Origin: an uncultured Clostridium sp.
Lineage (GTDB): Bacteria > Bacillota > Clostridia > Christensenellales > Borkfalkiaceae
NCBI GenBank assembly: GCA_900555925.1
Contig: USMU01000008.1
Span: 1-37,761 of the forward strand
Direction of reading: 5' to 3'
DNA length: 37,761 nt
In this document: positions 24,461 to 33,278 of the stretch, piece by piece
Layout of the letters: each line of letters opens with the position of its first letter
Numbering within the stretch: the first letter of the stretch is position 1
Notes under the pieces: generated by a model
What the model saw: the letters and a program-made list of their open reading frames with translations, nothing else
The model's database searches: none
What the model was told of the DNA's origin: nothing
Made by a program: the position numbers and the translations under genes

Positions 24461-25510
24461 TTACATGCCGGAGAAATAATCTATTTTCATCGCTTTTCTG
24501 ACTTCAAAGAGCGTTTCCGCCGCCGCGGCGCGGGCCTCTTTGCAACCTTTGAAGAGAATGTCCCAAATTGCAGGGAGATCCTCCGCCAGCTTTTCTCTCT
24601 TTAAGCGAATGGGTTCCAAAGTCTCCTGCATGACCGCATTCAAAAACTTCTTTACCTTCATGTCGCCGAGACCTCCGCGTTCGTAATGCGCTTTCATCTC
24701 CGCAAGGTTCGCATACTCGGGCAGATACCGCTGAAAGTGCTCTTCCCTGCAAAATGCGTCGAGGTAGATAAACGTGGGATTGTGTTCCGTGTCGCCGGGA
24801 TCGCTCACTTTCAAGTGATTGGGGTCGGTATACATTCCCATGACTTTCCGCTTGATTTCGTCCGCCGAATCGGAAAGATAGATACAATTTCCCAAGGATT
24901 TACTCATCTTTGCCATGCCGTCCGTTCCCGGCAGACGAAGACAGGATTTATTCTCGGGAAGAACCGCCTTCGGCTCCGTCAGGGTCTCTCCGTATAAGCC
25001 GTTAAAGCTCCTCACGATCTCCCGCGCCTGTTCCAGCATGGGGAGCTGATCCTCTCCGACGGGGACGGTATTGGCCTTAAACGCAGTGATGTCCGCCGTC
25101 TGAGATACGGGATAGGTCAAAAATCCCATAGGCAGGGAAGCGCCGAAATTCTTCTGTTTGATTTCCGCCTTTACGGTCGGATTGCGTTCCAACCGCGACA
25201 GGGTGACGAGATTCATGTAATAGAACGTAAGTTCCGTAAGTTCCGTCACATAGGATTGAATAAAGACGGTGGATTTTTCGGGATCGATCCCGCAGGCGAA
25301 ATAATCGAGCGCCACTTCCGCGACGTTGGAACGCACCTTTTCGGGATTGTCGAAATTGTCGGTGAGGGCCTGCGCATCCGCAATCATGATATAAATTTTA
25401 TCGTATTTTCCGCTGTTTTGCAGTTCTACTCGGCGCTTCAAGGACCCGACGTAATGCCCGATATGCAGTTTTCCCGTAGGTCTGTCGCCCGTCAGAATGA
25501 TATTTTTCAT
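24461..25510 (-). CDS. trpS: Tryptophanyl-tRNA synthetase
   Basis: Charges tRNA-Trp with tryptophan. The 349-residue class I synthetase has [17 protein letters not shown] with HIGH at 16-19 and KMSKS at 201-205. The [10 protein letters not shown]-terminus and the length place it in the slightly longer TrpS subfamily seen in Clostridia. AAAGGA precedes the ATG. The promoter sits only 38 nt upstream, which leaves no room for a T-box leader. It appears monocistronic, with 206 nt between it and the ZIP gene. Confidence 0.96.
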   Translation of the reverse strand: MKNIILTGDRPTGKLHIGHYVGSLKRRVELQNSGKYDKIYIMIADAQALTDNFDNPEKVRSNVAEVALDYFACGIDPEKSTVFIQSYVTELTELTFYYMNLVTLSRLERNPTVKAEIKQKNFGASLPMGFLTYPVSQTADITAFKANTVPVGEDQLPMLEQAREIVRSFNGLYGETLTEPKAVLPENKSCLRLPGTDGMAKMSKSLGNCIYLSDSADEIKRKVMGMYTDPNHLKVSDPGDTEHNPTFIYLDAFCREEHFQRYLPEYANLAEMKAHYERGGLGDMKVKKFLNAVMQETLEPIRLKREKLAEDLPAIWDILFKGCKEARAAAAETLFEVRKAMKIDYFSGM

Positions 25511-25547
25511 AAAAATTTTTCCTTTCCGAAGTATCCATTTGAAAGAT

Positions 25548-25577
25548 ATTATACCATGCGTCCGCCGCGGTTGTCAA
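25548..25577 (-). promoter_or_regulatory. Strong sigma-A promoter of trpS
   Basis: Consensus TTGACA (25572-25577), an 18-nt spacer and TATAAT (25548-25553) with TGg extension on the minus strand. The best-matching promoter in the window, suited to a housekeeping synthetase. Confidence 0.85.
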
Positions 25578-25658
25578 GGAATTTTCTTTTTTGATACCCG
25601 CGGGATATTTTTCGGATATTTTTACTTCCCGATATTTTCCGCCGTCCGCCAACCGACT

Positions 25659-26717
25659 TTACTTTCTGATACCGAAGGCATAACGGGCGGTAAAATGGTA
25701 AACCTGTCCCGCGGGAACAATCGAAGAACCGTATTCCGCATAAGCGGGTACGTTGACGTTATTGGGAATCGCCTGCGTTTCGAGGCAAAGCCCTCCGCAA
25801 CGGCCGTAATAATGTCCTTTTTTCCCCGTCTGATCGAGTCCGTTTCCCGCATAGAACTGCACGGCGGGCATATCGGTATAACATTTCATTTCGATTCCGC
25901 TCTTGGGGCTGTATAAAACGCCGTAAGGCTCAGAGACGTCGCGTTTTTTATCGAAAATGAAGCAATGGTCGTAACCGCCGCCGTAAGAGAGGTCCCTATT
26001 CGTCGTCCGCTCCCCGTCGTCCTTTCCGACCTCTTTGGCCGTCGTGAAATCGAACGGAGTGTCCTTCACGCTCAAAAATTCCCCGTGGGGAATGAGTTCG
26101 GAATCGGTCGGAGCGATATACGGAGCCTCGAGGAAGAGTTCATGATCCAAAATCGTGCATTTATCCCCTTCTCCGCTCAGATTGAAATAAGCGTGATTGG
26201 TGAGGTTGATCGCCGTCTTTTTATCGGAAACCGCCGTATATTCGATCCCCAGAACGCCGTCGGAAAAAGTATATACGACCGTCACTTTGAGATTTCCCGG
26301 ATAATTTTCCTCCCCGTCGGGCGAGAACAGGGAAAGTTCCAATTTATCCCCGTCGATCTTTCCGTCCCAGAGCTTTTTGTCGAAGCCTTCTTTTCCGCCG
26401 TGGAGATGATTGCTTTTGTCGTTGATATAGAGGGAGTACGTCTTTCCGTCGATTTCGAGATGCCCTTTGTCGATACGGTTTCCGAAACGTCCGATGAGCG
26501 CGCAGAGATAGCCTCCGTTTTCGAGATACCCCTTTACGGTATCATACCCCAAAAGCACGTCCGTCGGACGGCCGTTCTTATCGGGAAGGACGAGGCTCTG
26601 TATAATCCCGCCCAAAGAAAGCACCTTCATGCTTTTATCGCCGTCCGCGAAAGTATAAGCGTATACTTCTCTCCCGTCGGGCATTTTGTCGAATACCGAT
26701 TTTGTAATTTTTGTCAT
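25659..26717 (-). CDS. galM: Aldose 1-epimerase (galactose mutarotase)
   Basis: Interconverts alpha and beta anomers of galactose or glucose, feeding galactokinase. The 352-residue beta-sandwich enzyme has GRFGNRI (76-82), NHLHGG (103-108), TNHAYFNLSG (173-182, catalytic His175), YDHCF, and the catalytic Glu in LCLETQAIPN. The ATG at 26715-26717 follows AAGGAGG at a normal distance; the upstream open frame has no SD. It lies 145 nt downstream of galK in the same direction. No galT or galE is in the window. Confidence 0.95.
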   Translation of the reverse strand: MTKITKSVFDKMPDGREVYAYTFADGDKSMKVLSLGGIIQSLVLPDKNGRPTDVLLGYDTVKGYLENGGYLCALIGRFGNRIDKGHLEIDGKTYSLYINDKSNHLHGGKEGFDKKLWDGKIDGDKLELSLFSPDGEENYPGNLKVTVVYTFSDGVLGIEYTAVSDKKTAINLTNHAYFNLSGEGDKCTILDHELFLEAPYIAPTDSELIPHGEFLSVKDTPFDFTTAKEVGKDDGERTTNRDLSYGGGYDHCFIFDKKRDVSEPYGVLYSPKSGIEMKCYTDMPAVQFYAGNGLDQTGKKGHYYGRCGGLCLETQAIPNNVNVPAYAEYGSSIVPAGQVYHFTARYAFGIRK

Positions 26718-26862
26718 ATAAATCCTCCTTACGCGGAATCTTCCGCAGTTAAATTTTTTCAACTTTTTAATTCTATTTTTCGTCGAGGTCGCGCACAAAA
26801 AAATACACTCTGAAAATTTTCATACACGTCCTGTTTTTCGATTTTCTATCCGCCGATAAAAA

Positions 26863-28245
26863 TCAAAAATTTACGCGCATGGTTCCGACCTTTCTCCCCG
26901 CTGCGGGAAATACGTTTTCCCGCCCGAATACGCGCGCCATTGCGCGGATATATTTTTCCTTTTCCGCATCGGAAACGCAGGCGAGCACCGTTCCCGCGAA
27001 GCCGCCGCCGTGTAGGCGGTACCCGCCGTTTTTCAGCAGCTTTTCCGACAGCTTCAACGCGAGGGAAACGGGCTGAACATCGCTGTTCGGAACAAAACAG
27101 TTCTGTAAATATTTCTGACTGCTTTCGCCGCTTTCCTTCATGCAATTCAAAAACGCGGACATATCGCCGCGGCGCAGAGCCTCTGCCGCACGATCGACGC
27201 GAACGTTTTCCTCAAAAAAATGAAACGCGCGCAAGATCGCCCGTTCGGAAACCTTCTTCCGAAGATTCGGAAGAGCGTTCAACAGCGAATTTTCATTGAT
27301 TTCACGAAGCGTCCTTTTACCGAAAAAAGCCGCCACTTCCGACATTTCGCCGCGGATTGCGGCATAATATTCCGTCAGTTCCGAATGGGAGCCTCCCGTA
27401 TTCGTAATGACGAGACTGTACCCCTTCGGCAGAGGGAGAGCAGAGACGGACGGAACCGACGAATTTCTGAAATCGATTTTATTCAGTCCGCCGTAAGCGA
27501 CGCCGGACTGATCCAAAAGTCCGCAGGGCTTGCCGAAATACTCGTTTTCGGCAAAACGGCCGACCTCCGCTTTTTCAGAAGGCGTCATTTTTCCGTTCAG
27601 ATGCAAATCGTTGAAAATTTCCGCAATCAATACTTCAAAAGCCGCGGAAGAAGACCCCCCCGCGCCGCGGAATACCGTGCTCTCCGTATAAGCGGAAAAG
27701 CCGCCGAAGTCTTTAAGGGAATATCCGAGCCTTTCTATCCCCGCAGCGACCCCGCGGGCTAGGGAAGCGCTCCTGCCCGTCTCCGCGCGCTTTCGCGCCG
27801 TGTCCGAGACCTGAAAACGGACGGGACGAAACCCTTTGGAAGCAATTTCAACGAGTCCGTCCCCGCGGCGTTTCACCGCCGCCACGATATCGCAGGAAAT
27901 CGCCGCGACGATTACTTTTCCGCCGTTATGGTCGGTATGATTCCCGATAATTTCCGCTCTTCCCGAAGAGGAATAGAACGCTTCGGGTTCACACCCCTTC
28001 AACGACCTGAAACCTTTTGCGACCGCACGATATCGTGCTTCGGGGACGCCCGCGGCCGTTTCGCCGTATAAAATCCGATAATCCAAAAGTCCCTCCTCCC
28101 GCTTCGGCAATTTTTTCAAATCCGCAAAGCGTTCTCTTTCGCGAGCGCATTTTATCTTTCGACGATCCGCATCGGCTAATTTCCAAAAAAGCCGCGAAAG
28201 TTCCGAAGTTTTTCCCTCTTTTACAAGGAGATGGTTCGGATACAT
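26863..28245 (-). CDS. galK: Galactokinase, with unusual N-terminus
   Basis: Phosphorylates galactose to galactose-1-phosphate (GHMP kinase family, Leloir pathway). Motif I is GRAEIIGNHTDHNGG (95-109), the ATP-binding GAGGSSSAAFEV is motif II, and LHGGGFAGTVL is motif III. From this ATG the protein has 460 residues, ~50 longer than usual. The ATG has no SD and lies only 4 nt from a -10 box, so either the mRNA is nearly leaderless or translation starts downstream. An in-frame TTG at 28084-28086 with GGAGG 7-9 nt before it would give 407 residues beginning LDYRILYGE, closer to the clostridial family length. The gene is real; the start is uncertain. Confidence 0.92.
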   Translation of the reverse strand: MYPNHLLVKEGKTSELSRLFWKLADADRRKIKCARERERFADLKKLPKREEGLLDYRILYGETAAGVPEARYRAVAKGFRSLKGCEPEAFYSSSGRAEIIGNHTDHNGGKVIVAAISCDIVAAVKRRGDGLVEIASKGFRPVRFQVSDTARKRAETGRSASLARGVAAGIERLGYSLKDFGGFSAYTESTVFRGAGGSSSAAFEVLIAEIFNDLHLNGKMTPSEKAEVGRFAENEYFGKPCGLLDQSGVAYGGLNKIDFRNSSVPSVSALPLPKGYSLVITNTGGSHSELTEYYAAIRGEMSEVAAFFGKRTLREINENSLLNALPNLRKKVSERAILRAFHFFEENVRVDRAAEALRRGDMSAFLNCMKESGESSQKYLQNCFVPNSDVQPVSLALKLSEKLLKNGGYRLHGGGFAGTVLACVSDAEKEKYIRAMARVFGRENVFPAAGRKVGTMRVNF

Positions 28246-28249
28246 ATTT

Positions 28250-28278
28250 ATTATATCACACTTTTTTGTTTTTGTAAA
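28250..28278 (-). promoter_or_regulatory. Sigma-A promoter of galK
   Basis: TTTACA (28273-28278), a 17-nt spacer and TATAAT (28250-28255) with TGa extension on the minus strand. Only 4 nt separate the -10 from the first ATG. Confidence 0.7.
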
Positions 28279-28310
28279 TATCGGAAAGCGATTTTACACA
28301 AAATAAGGAC

Positions 28311-28457
28311 ATGAAAAAAAATCTTTTGCCCTTTGCGGCGCTCATGTTTTTATGCGCGGTTTTTTTCGTGGCGGCAGGAGCTTTTCTGCTCTTTCCGTCC
28401 CTTCCCCTCTCCGACCTGCCCGTCATTCCCGCTTTTCTTCCCCTGCGTCCCTTTTGA
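28311..28457 (+). CDS. Small single-pass membrane protein, hypothetical
   Basis: 48 codons: MKKNLLPFAALMFLCAVFFV, then a Leu/Pro-rich hydrophobic remainder ending LPLRPF. The start is charged and then one long hydrophobic segment follows, like a small membrane protein or a remnant signal peptide. AAGGA lies just 1 nt before the ATG, which is too close for a good SD, so expression is uncertain. Its plus-strand position between galK and a strong terminator (28472-28508) that has its T-run on the plus strand supports a real transcript. No homologue is recognised. Confidence 0.45.
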   Translation: MKKNLLPFAALMFLCAVFFVAAGAFLLFPSLPLSDLPVIPAFLPLRPF

Positions 28458-28471
28458 CGTATTAAACAAAG

Positions 28472-28508
28472 AATGCGGGCATACCGATTTCGGTAGCCCG
28501 CATTTTTT
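28472..28508. terminator. Intrinsic terminator between the small ORF and pyrE
   Basis: AATGCGGGC (28472-28480) pairs with GCCCGCATT (28496-28504), and the inner TACCG/CGGTA extends the stem past a one-base bulge, around an ATTT loop. Six T follow on the plus strand, so it ends the small plus-strand ORF. On the minus strand the tail TTCTTTGTTT is T-rich too, so it probably also ends the pyr operon. Confidence 0.88.
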
Positions 28509-28546
28509 CTGTTCGTCAATTTATTTCTCAGGTATACTTATTTTCT

Positions 28547-29212
28547 TTAATCCACTCCGTAGGTCTTTCTGTATTCATACATCGCGGGGAGATATTCCTT
28601 TCCGTCGATGACGCCCTTTTCGATCGCCGAAATAATATCCGCCATCGTGACGATGGAATATACCTTTACGCCGAATTCTTTATACGCTTCCTGAACGGCG
28701 GAAAGTCCACTTTCCAAGCCTTTTTCCATTCTGTCCACGGAAATGACCATTCCCGCTATTTCCACATCCGCCGCCGATTTGAGTTTGGGCAGAATTTCCC
28801 TCAAAGCCTTTCCCGACGTCATGACGTCCTCGACGATAATGACCCGCTCCCCGTTCTCCAACGCTTTTCCGACGAACAGGCCGCCTTCGCCGTGATCCTT
28901 CACCTCTTTTCTGTCAAAACAATAATTTACGTCCGTGCCGTATTTTTCATACAGTGCCACCGCCGTAGTGACCGCCAAGGGAATTCCCTTATATGCGGGT
29001 CCGACCAGCGTATCCGCCTGCAAGCCGTTGTCGTGCACGCAGGCCGCGTAATAAGCGCCCAAACGCGCGAGCTGCGCCCCCGTCTTATAATTTCCCGTAT
29101 TGATGAAATACGGGGCTTTCCGGCCGCTTTTCAGCGTAAATTCCCCGAAGCGCAAAACGCCGTTTTCCACCATGAATCTGATAAATTCTTCCTTGTAGGT
29201 AAGTTGCTGCAT
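28547..29212 (-). CDS. pyrE: Orotate phosphoribosyltransferase
   Basis: Adds ribose-5-phosphate from PRPP to orotate, giving OMP. The 221-residue enzyme has the flexible loop DRKEVKDHGEG (100-110) and the PRPP loop VIIVEDVMTSGKAL (124-137). The N-terminal FTLKSGRKAPYFINTG is also typical. GGGAGGA precedes the ATG. Last gene of the pyr operon, 21 nt after pyrD, followed by the 28472-28508 hairpin. Confidence 0.97.
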   Translation of the reverse strand: MQQLTYKEEFIRFMVENGVLRFGEFTLKSGRKAPYFINTGNYKTGAQLARLGAYYAACVHDNGLQADTLVGPAYKGIPLAVTTAVALYEKYGTDVNYCFDRKEVKDHGEGGLFVGKALENGERVIIVEDVMTSGKALREILPKLKSAADVEIAGMVISVDRMEKGLESGLSAVQEAYKEFGVKVYSIVTMADIISAIEKGVIDGKEYLPAMYEYRKTYGVD

Positions 29213-29233
29213 TTTTCTTTTCCTCCCGAACGG

Positions 29234-30148
29234 TTATCCGTTTAATTTTACCGTACCCGTCAATTCGGATACGTTTTTTATTCCGTGACGGTCGCACCAA
29301 TCGTTTAACTCGTCGATAATCTTCGGACAGGCAAACGGATCGGTAAAATTTGCCGTCCCCACCTGTACCGCGACGGCGCCCGCCATGAGAAATTCCACGG
29401 CGTCTTCCGCACAGGTAATTCCGCCCATTCCCACGACGGGAATTTTTACCGCGTTCGCGGCTTCGTACACCATGCGGACGGCAATCGGCTTGATCCCCGC
29501 GCCCGAAACGCCGCCCGTATTGTTCGCCAATACGGGTCTGCGGCGCTCGATATCGATCGTCATGCCCGTAAAGGTATTGACGAGCGAAACGCAGTCCGCG
29601 CCTCCTTCTTCCGCCGCACGGGCATTGGCGGCGATGCTTTCCGCGTTCGGCGAAAGTTTGACCATCAAAGGCGTCTTTTTCAGGGCGGTTTTTGCCGTTT
29701 TCGTCACCTCTTTCACGCTCTCGGGGCGGATTCCGAACGCCATTCCGCCCGAGCGGACGTTCGGACAGGAGATATTCAGCTCTATGATATCCGCCAGCCC
29801 GTCCAAACGGGCGCAGATTGCCGCGTAGTCCTCCAAGGTTTTTCCCGCGACATTGGCGACGACGGCCGTCCCTTTGGCTTTCAGCCAATCGAAATCGTAT
29901 TTTATAAAATGTTCGACTCCCGGATTCTGCAACCCCACGGCGTTCAAAATGACTCCGCGCGATTCCGCTATGCGGGGAACGGGATTTCCGAGACGGGGCT
30001 CCATCGTCAGTCCTTTCGTGGATACGCCGCCCAGACGCCCTATATCGTACAATTCGTCGAATTCGCGGCCGAATCCGAAAGTGCCCGACGCGGCGATGAC
30101 GGGATTTTTCAAAGTCACTCCGCAGAGATTTACCGATAAATTTGCCAT
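29234..30148 (-). CDS. pyrD: Dihydroorotate dehydrogenase B, catalytic subunit
   Basis: Oxidises dihydroorotate to orotate with FMN. The 304-residue protein is the class 1B form: the active-site Cys is C128 in LNISCPNVRSGG, and GMGGITCAEDAVEFLMAGA is the FMN phosphate site. Class 1B needs PyrK to pass electrons to NAD, and pyrK lies 15 nt upstream. AAGGAG and GGGAG precede the ATG. Confidence 0.97.
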   Translation of the reverse strand: MANLSVNLCGVTLKNPVIAASGTFGFGREFDELYDIGRLGGVSTKGLTMEPRLGNPVPRIAESRGVILNAVGLQNPGVEHFIKYDFDWLKAKGTAVVANVAGKTLEDYAAICARLDGLADIIELNISCPNVRSGGMAFGIRPESVKEVTKTAKTALKKTPLMVKLSPNAESIAANARAAEEGGADCVSLVNTFTGMTIDIERRRPVLANNTGGVSGAGIKPIAVRMVYEAANAVKIPVVGMGGITCAEDAVEFLMAGAVAVQVGTANFTDPFACPKIIDELNDWCDRHGIKNVSELTGTVKLNG

Positions 30149-30163
30149 AATTCTCCCGCTCCT

Positions 30164-30919
30164 TTATAAAATCACGTTCCGAATATCAAAGACGGGACCG
30201 TCTTTACATACCCGCGCATGCTCTCCGTTCGTAAGATTGCATACGCATACGAGGCAGGCTCCGATTCCGCAGCCCATACGCTCTTCCAAAGAGACGAAAC
30301 AGGGAATGTTTTTCCCGTCCAAAGCCTCCTTCAACGCACGGAGCATGGGCAGAGGGCCGCAGGAAAGCACCACGTCGGGGCGGTACCCCGCGCTAAGGTC
30401 ACGCACAAACGCCTGTACGGCGTTCATCTTTTCTCCGAAGCTGCCGTCGTCCGTCACCGCCAAAAGCCTGTCCGCCCGCTTCAAATCCTCCATGCCGCAG
30501 ACCGCGCCTCGATTGCGGAAGCCGATATAGGCGGAAAGCTCCTTTTCCCCCGCATATTCGCGGAGGACGGAAATCATGGGAAAAATCCCCACGCCGCCGC
30601 CCACGAGAGCGACTTTCTTTTCGTTTTCCGCGACAAAAAAACCGTTGCCGAGGGGCATGAGCACGTTCAAGGTTTCTCCCGCCTTCTTCAAAGACAAAAG
30701 TTTGGTTCCTTCGCCCTTAATCTGGAAACAGACGGTAATTTTCTTTCCCTCCGCACGACACACCGCCAAAGGGCGGCGCAAAAGATGACTGCCGCCGACG
30801 GAAAGCTCGGCAAATTGTCCCGCGCGCACTTCGGGTTTTTCGGGGAGTTCAAAAGTCAAAGAATGAATATTTTCCGCAATTGGGATATTTTCGACGATTT
30901 TCGCCGTATATTCGCGCAT
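30164..30919 (-). CDS. pyrK: Dihydroorotate dehydrogenase B, electron-transfer subunit
   Basis: FAD and [2Fe-2S] subunit that passes electrons from PyrD to NAD+. In 251 residues the FAD-binding HLLRRPLAVC, the NAD-binding VALVGGGVGIFPMISVL and the C-terminal cluster ligands C217, C222, C225 and C238 (in ERMGCGIGACLVC...ARVC) are all present. CGGAGG precedes the ATG. 11 nt after pyrF. Confidence 0.96.
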   Translation of the reverse strand: MREYTAKIVENIPIAENIHSLTFELPEKPEVRAGQFAELSVGGSHLLRRPLAVCRAEGKKITVCFQIKGEGTKLLSLKKAGETLNVLMPLGNGFFVAENEKKVALVGGGVGIFPMISVLREYAGEKELSAYIGFRNRGAVCGMEDLKRADRLLAVTDDGSFGEKMNAVQAFVRDLSAGYRPDVVLSCGPLPMLRALKEALDGKNIPCFVSLEERMGCGIGACLVCVCNLTNGEHARVCKDGPVFDIRNVIL

Positions 30920-30930
30920 GATTTCCTCCG

Positions 30931-31839
30931 TTACCTGCCCATTTTTCCGATCGCTTCGGACAGGTCTTTCTGCATTGCGACGGCCGCCGCGCGCGCCGCT
31001 TCGTAATAAGTGCCGCCCGTTTTCTTATACGCGCACAAAATCCCGCGGGAATTATTCACTACGCCTCCCAACCCGTCTTTTCCGAAACAGCAGCGCAGCA
31101 TTTCCGCGCTTCCGCCCTGCGCGCCGTACCCCGGAATGAGGAAAAAGGTATGCGGTAGCTTTTTCCTCAGCCGTGCCGCTTCTTCGGGGTGCGTCGCACC
31201 CACGACCGCGCCGACCGCGGAATAACCGTATTTTCCCACGGTGCTTTCTCCCCATTTTTCCACGAGGCCGCCCATGTATTCGTATACGGGCGTTCCGTTT
31301 TCGAGGAGGAGATTTTGGAGCTCCCCGCTCGACGGATTGGAGGTCTTGACGAGCACGAAAATTCCTTTATCCCGCTCTTTGCAATCTTCGACGAAAGGCA
31401 CGATTCCGTCCGTGCCGAGATAGCCGTTGACGGTCACATAGTCGGAGGGAAAAGCGGAAAAACGCGCGCCCTCCACGGACGTTTCGCCCAGAAATGCCCT
31501 GGAATAACAGGCCGCCGTGGAGCCGATGTCGTTGCGTTTCGCGTCCGCGATGACGACGAGCCCCTTTTCCGCCGCATAAGAGAGCGTTTCCCTGTACGCT
31601 TTCAGCCCTTCCGCCCCGTACATTTCGTAATAGGCGATCTGCACCTTTACGGAAGGAACAATATCGCAGAGGGTATCCACGAGCTTTTTATTGAAATAAA
31701 AAATGCGTTCCGCGACGTCGGAAAAATCTTTTGCACCCGCACGCATATCGTCGGGCAGGTAATCGAAACTCGTATCCAGCCCCACGCAGGTGGGATTCTG
31801 CAATTCTATGATGCGTTCAATGAGACGATCGGTAATCAT
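30931..31839 (-). CDS. pyrF: Orotidine 5'-phosphate decarboxylase
   Basis: Converts OMP to UMP. The 302-residue protein is the longer type 2 form. The catalytic charge network is in VIADAKRNDIGSTAACYSRA (D99, K101, D104), and FLIPGYGAQGG holds the phosphate loop. GAGGAG precedes the ATG at 31837-31839. A ~145-nt stretch with degenerate repeats separates it from pyrC, whereas the other pyr genes are 11-21 nt apart or overlap. Confidence 0.96.
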   Translation of the reverse strand: MITDRLIERIIELQNPTCVGLDTSFDYLPDDMRAGAKDFSDVAERIFYFNKKLVDTLCDIVPSVKVQIAYYEMYGAEGLKAYRETLSYAAEKGLVVIADAKRNDIGSTAACYSRAFLGETSVEGARFSAFPSDYVTVNGYLGTDGIVPFVEDCKERDKGIFVLVKTSNPSSGELQNLLLENGTPVYEYMGGLVEKWGESTVGKYGYSAVGAVVGATHPEEAARLRKKLPHTFFLIPGYGAQGGSAEMLRCCFGKDGLGGVVNNSRGILCAYKKTGGTYYEAARAAAVAMQKDLSEAIGKMGR

Positions 31840-31858
31840 AATTTTTTCTCCTCGTTAT

Positions 31859-32003
31859 AAACGGTCAATAAACATGTTTCTTGCGCTCTGACAGGAAACA
31901 TTCGGTAAGCTGTTTTTTCGTTCTTGCCATAAACCGTTGGATAAGCGCGCTTCTTGCGCGTTGTTTGAAACGGTCGGCAAACACTTTTTCCGCCGCTTTA
32001 CGC
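31859..32003. repeat. Four degenerate ~36-nt tandem units between pyrF and pyrC
   Basis: Units begin at 31859, 31896, 31931 and 31968 (spacing 37, 35, 37). Each begins AAAC[CGA][GT]T (plus strand) and most continue with a TAA/CAA step and a T-rich core followed by TTGCGC-like bases (for example TTCTTGCGC in units 1 and 3). Identity between units is only about 60-70%. On the minus strand the last three units (plus order) form an open frame of basic 12-residue periods ending in F (…FADRF, …LIQRF, …LTECF), with no start. Not CRISPR: the units are contiguous with no spacers. Confidence 0.55.
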
Positions 32004-33263
32004 TTTATACTTGATGTCTCCGTCGACAATCGTATATTTTACGGCGCCGCTGAGCTTCCGCCCGTTAAAGGGGGTATTCTTTCCCTTGGAGACAAATTCG
32101 GAGGAATCCACGACCCATTCTTCGTCGAGGTCGGCTATCGTGAGATCCGCAGGCACCCCCTCTTCGATTTTTCCGCCCTCCAAGGAGAGAATTTCCGCCG
32201 GGAGGCGGCTCATTTTATCCGCGAGCTGATTGAGCGTGAGAATCCCCGTCTTATAGAGATAGGTAACGGCAAATCCGAAAGAAGTCTCTATTCCGCTGAT
32301 TCCGAACGCGGCCAGATTATATTCGACATTTTTGTCGTTCGCGTGGTGCGGGGCATGGTCGGTAACAATTGCGTCGATCGTTCCGTCCTTCAAGCCCTCA
32401 ATAATCGCAAGCCTGTCCTTTTCCTCCCGAATGGGCGGATTCACCTTTGTATTCGTGTCGAATCCGGTAATGACGTCGTCCGTCGCCGCAAAATAGTGCG
32501 GGCAGGTCTCCGCCGTCACTTTGACGCCCGCGCGTTTGGCGTCGCGGATCATGCGCACGCCGCTGTACGTCGAGACATGGCAGATATGCACGGGCACGCC
32601 GAGGCTTTCGGAAAGGCAGATTTCCCGCGCGATAACGACGTCCTCCGCCGCGCGGGGGATTCCCTTCAACCCCGCCAATGTGGAATTATAGCCCTCGTTG
32701 ACGACTCCGCCGTCCGCGAGTTCCTTGTCCTCACAGTGACACAGGCAGCGCATATTGAAGCCGCTCGCGTACTCCATGGCGAGCCGCATGAGACGGGAGC
32801 TTTTCACCGTCTTTCCGTCGTCGGAAATCGCCACCGCGCCCGCTTTTTTCATTTCGCCGATATCCGCCATCTGCTCCCCTTCTTCTCCTTTCGTAATGGC
32901 GCCGATCGGACGGATTTTGCAAAGTCCCACTTCCTCGCCGCGGTGGCGGATATAACTGATAACGACCTTATTATCCGCGACGGGCTGCGTATTGGGCATG
33001 CAGCAGATCTGCGTAAATCCGCCCTTTACCGCCGCTTTGGAGCCGCTCTCGATGTCCTCTTTATATTCGAATCCCGGCTCGCGAAGATGAACGTGCATGT
33101 CGATGAGGCCGGGAAATACGTGCAGCCCCGTCGCGTCTATGACTTCTTCGCCCTGTTCGGGAGAGAGCTTGTCCGCGATCTTTTCGATCTTTCCGCCGAG
33201 AACGCGGATATCCTTTTTTTCCACCGTATCTTTGAAAATTACGCTTCCGTTTTTGATAATCAT
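31998..33263 (-). CDS. pyrC: Dihydroorotase, class I
   Basis: Cyclises carbamoyl aspartate to dihydroorotate with two Zn ions. The 421-residue amidohydrolase has LIDMHVHLREPG (53-64, His57 and His59), CHCED, HICHVSTYSG and the catalytic Asp in TDHAPHH. This length and DMHVHLREPG belong to the class I type of Firmicutes. The SD is weak (GCGAGGT, about 9 nt before the ATG). 15 nt after pyrB. Confidence 0.97.
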   Translation of the reverse strand: MIIKNGSVIFKDTVEKKDIRVLGGKIEKIADKLSPEQGEEVIDATGLHVFPGLIDMHVHLREPGFEYKEDIESGSKAAVKGGFTQICCMPNTQPVADNKVVISYIRHRGEEVGLCKIRPIGAITKGEEGEQMADIGEMKKAGAVAISDDGKTVKSSRLMRLAMEYASGFNMRCLCHCEDKELADGGVVNEGYNSTLAGLKGIPRAAEDVVIAREICLSESLGVPVHICHVSTYSGVRMIRDAKRAGVKVTAETCPHYFAATDDVITGFDTNTKVNPPIREEKDRLAIIEGLKDGTIDAIVTDHAPHHANDKNVEYNLAAFGISGIETSFGFAVTYLYKTGILTLNQLADKMSRLPAEILSLEGGKIEEGVPADLTIADLDEEWVVDSSEFVSKGKNTPFNGRKLSGAVKYTIVDGDIKYKA

Positions 33264-33278
33264 TTTTTATAACCTCGC

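Noticed and set aside
25579..25603. Palindrome around CCCGCGGG as terminator of galM
   Set aside because: On the galM (minus) strand the stem is followed by an A-run, not a T-run; the T-run is on the strand with no gene.
25511..25660. T-box riboswitch upstream of trpS
   Set aside because: The strong promoter lies only 38 nt before the ATG, leaving no room for a T-box leader.
31859..32003. CRISPR array
   Set aside because: Units are contiguous and diverged without unique spacers, and no cas genes are present.
31881..33272. 463-codon plus-strand open frame over pyrC
   Set aside because: pyrC on the minus strand has every catalytic motif; the plus-strand frame has none and no SD.
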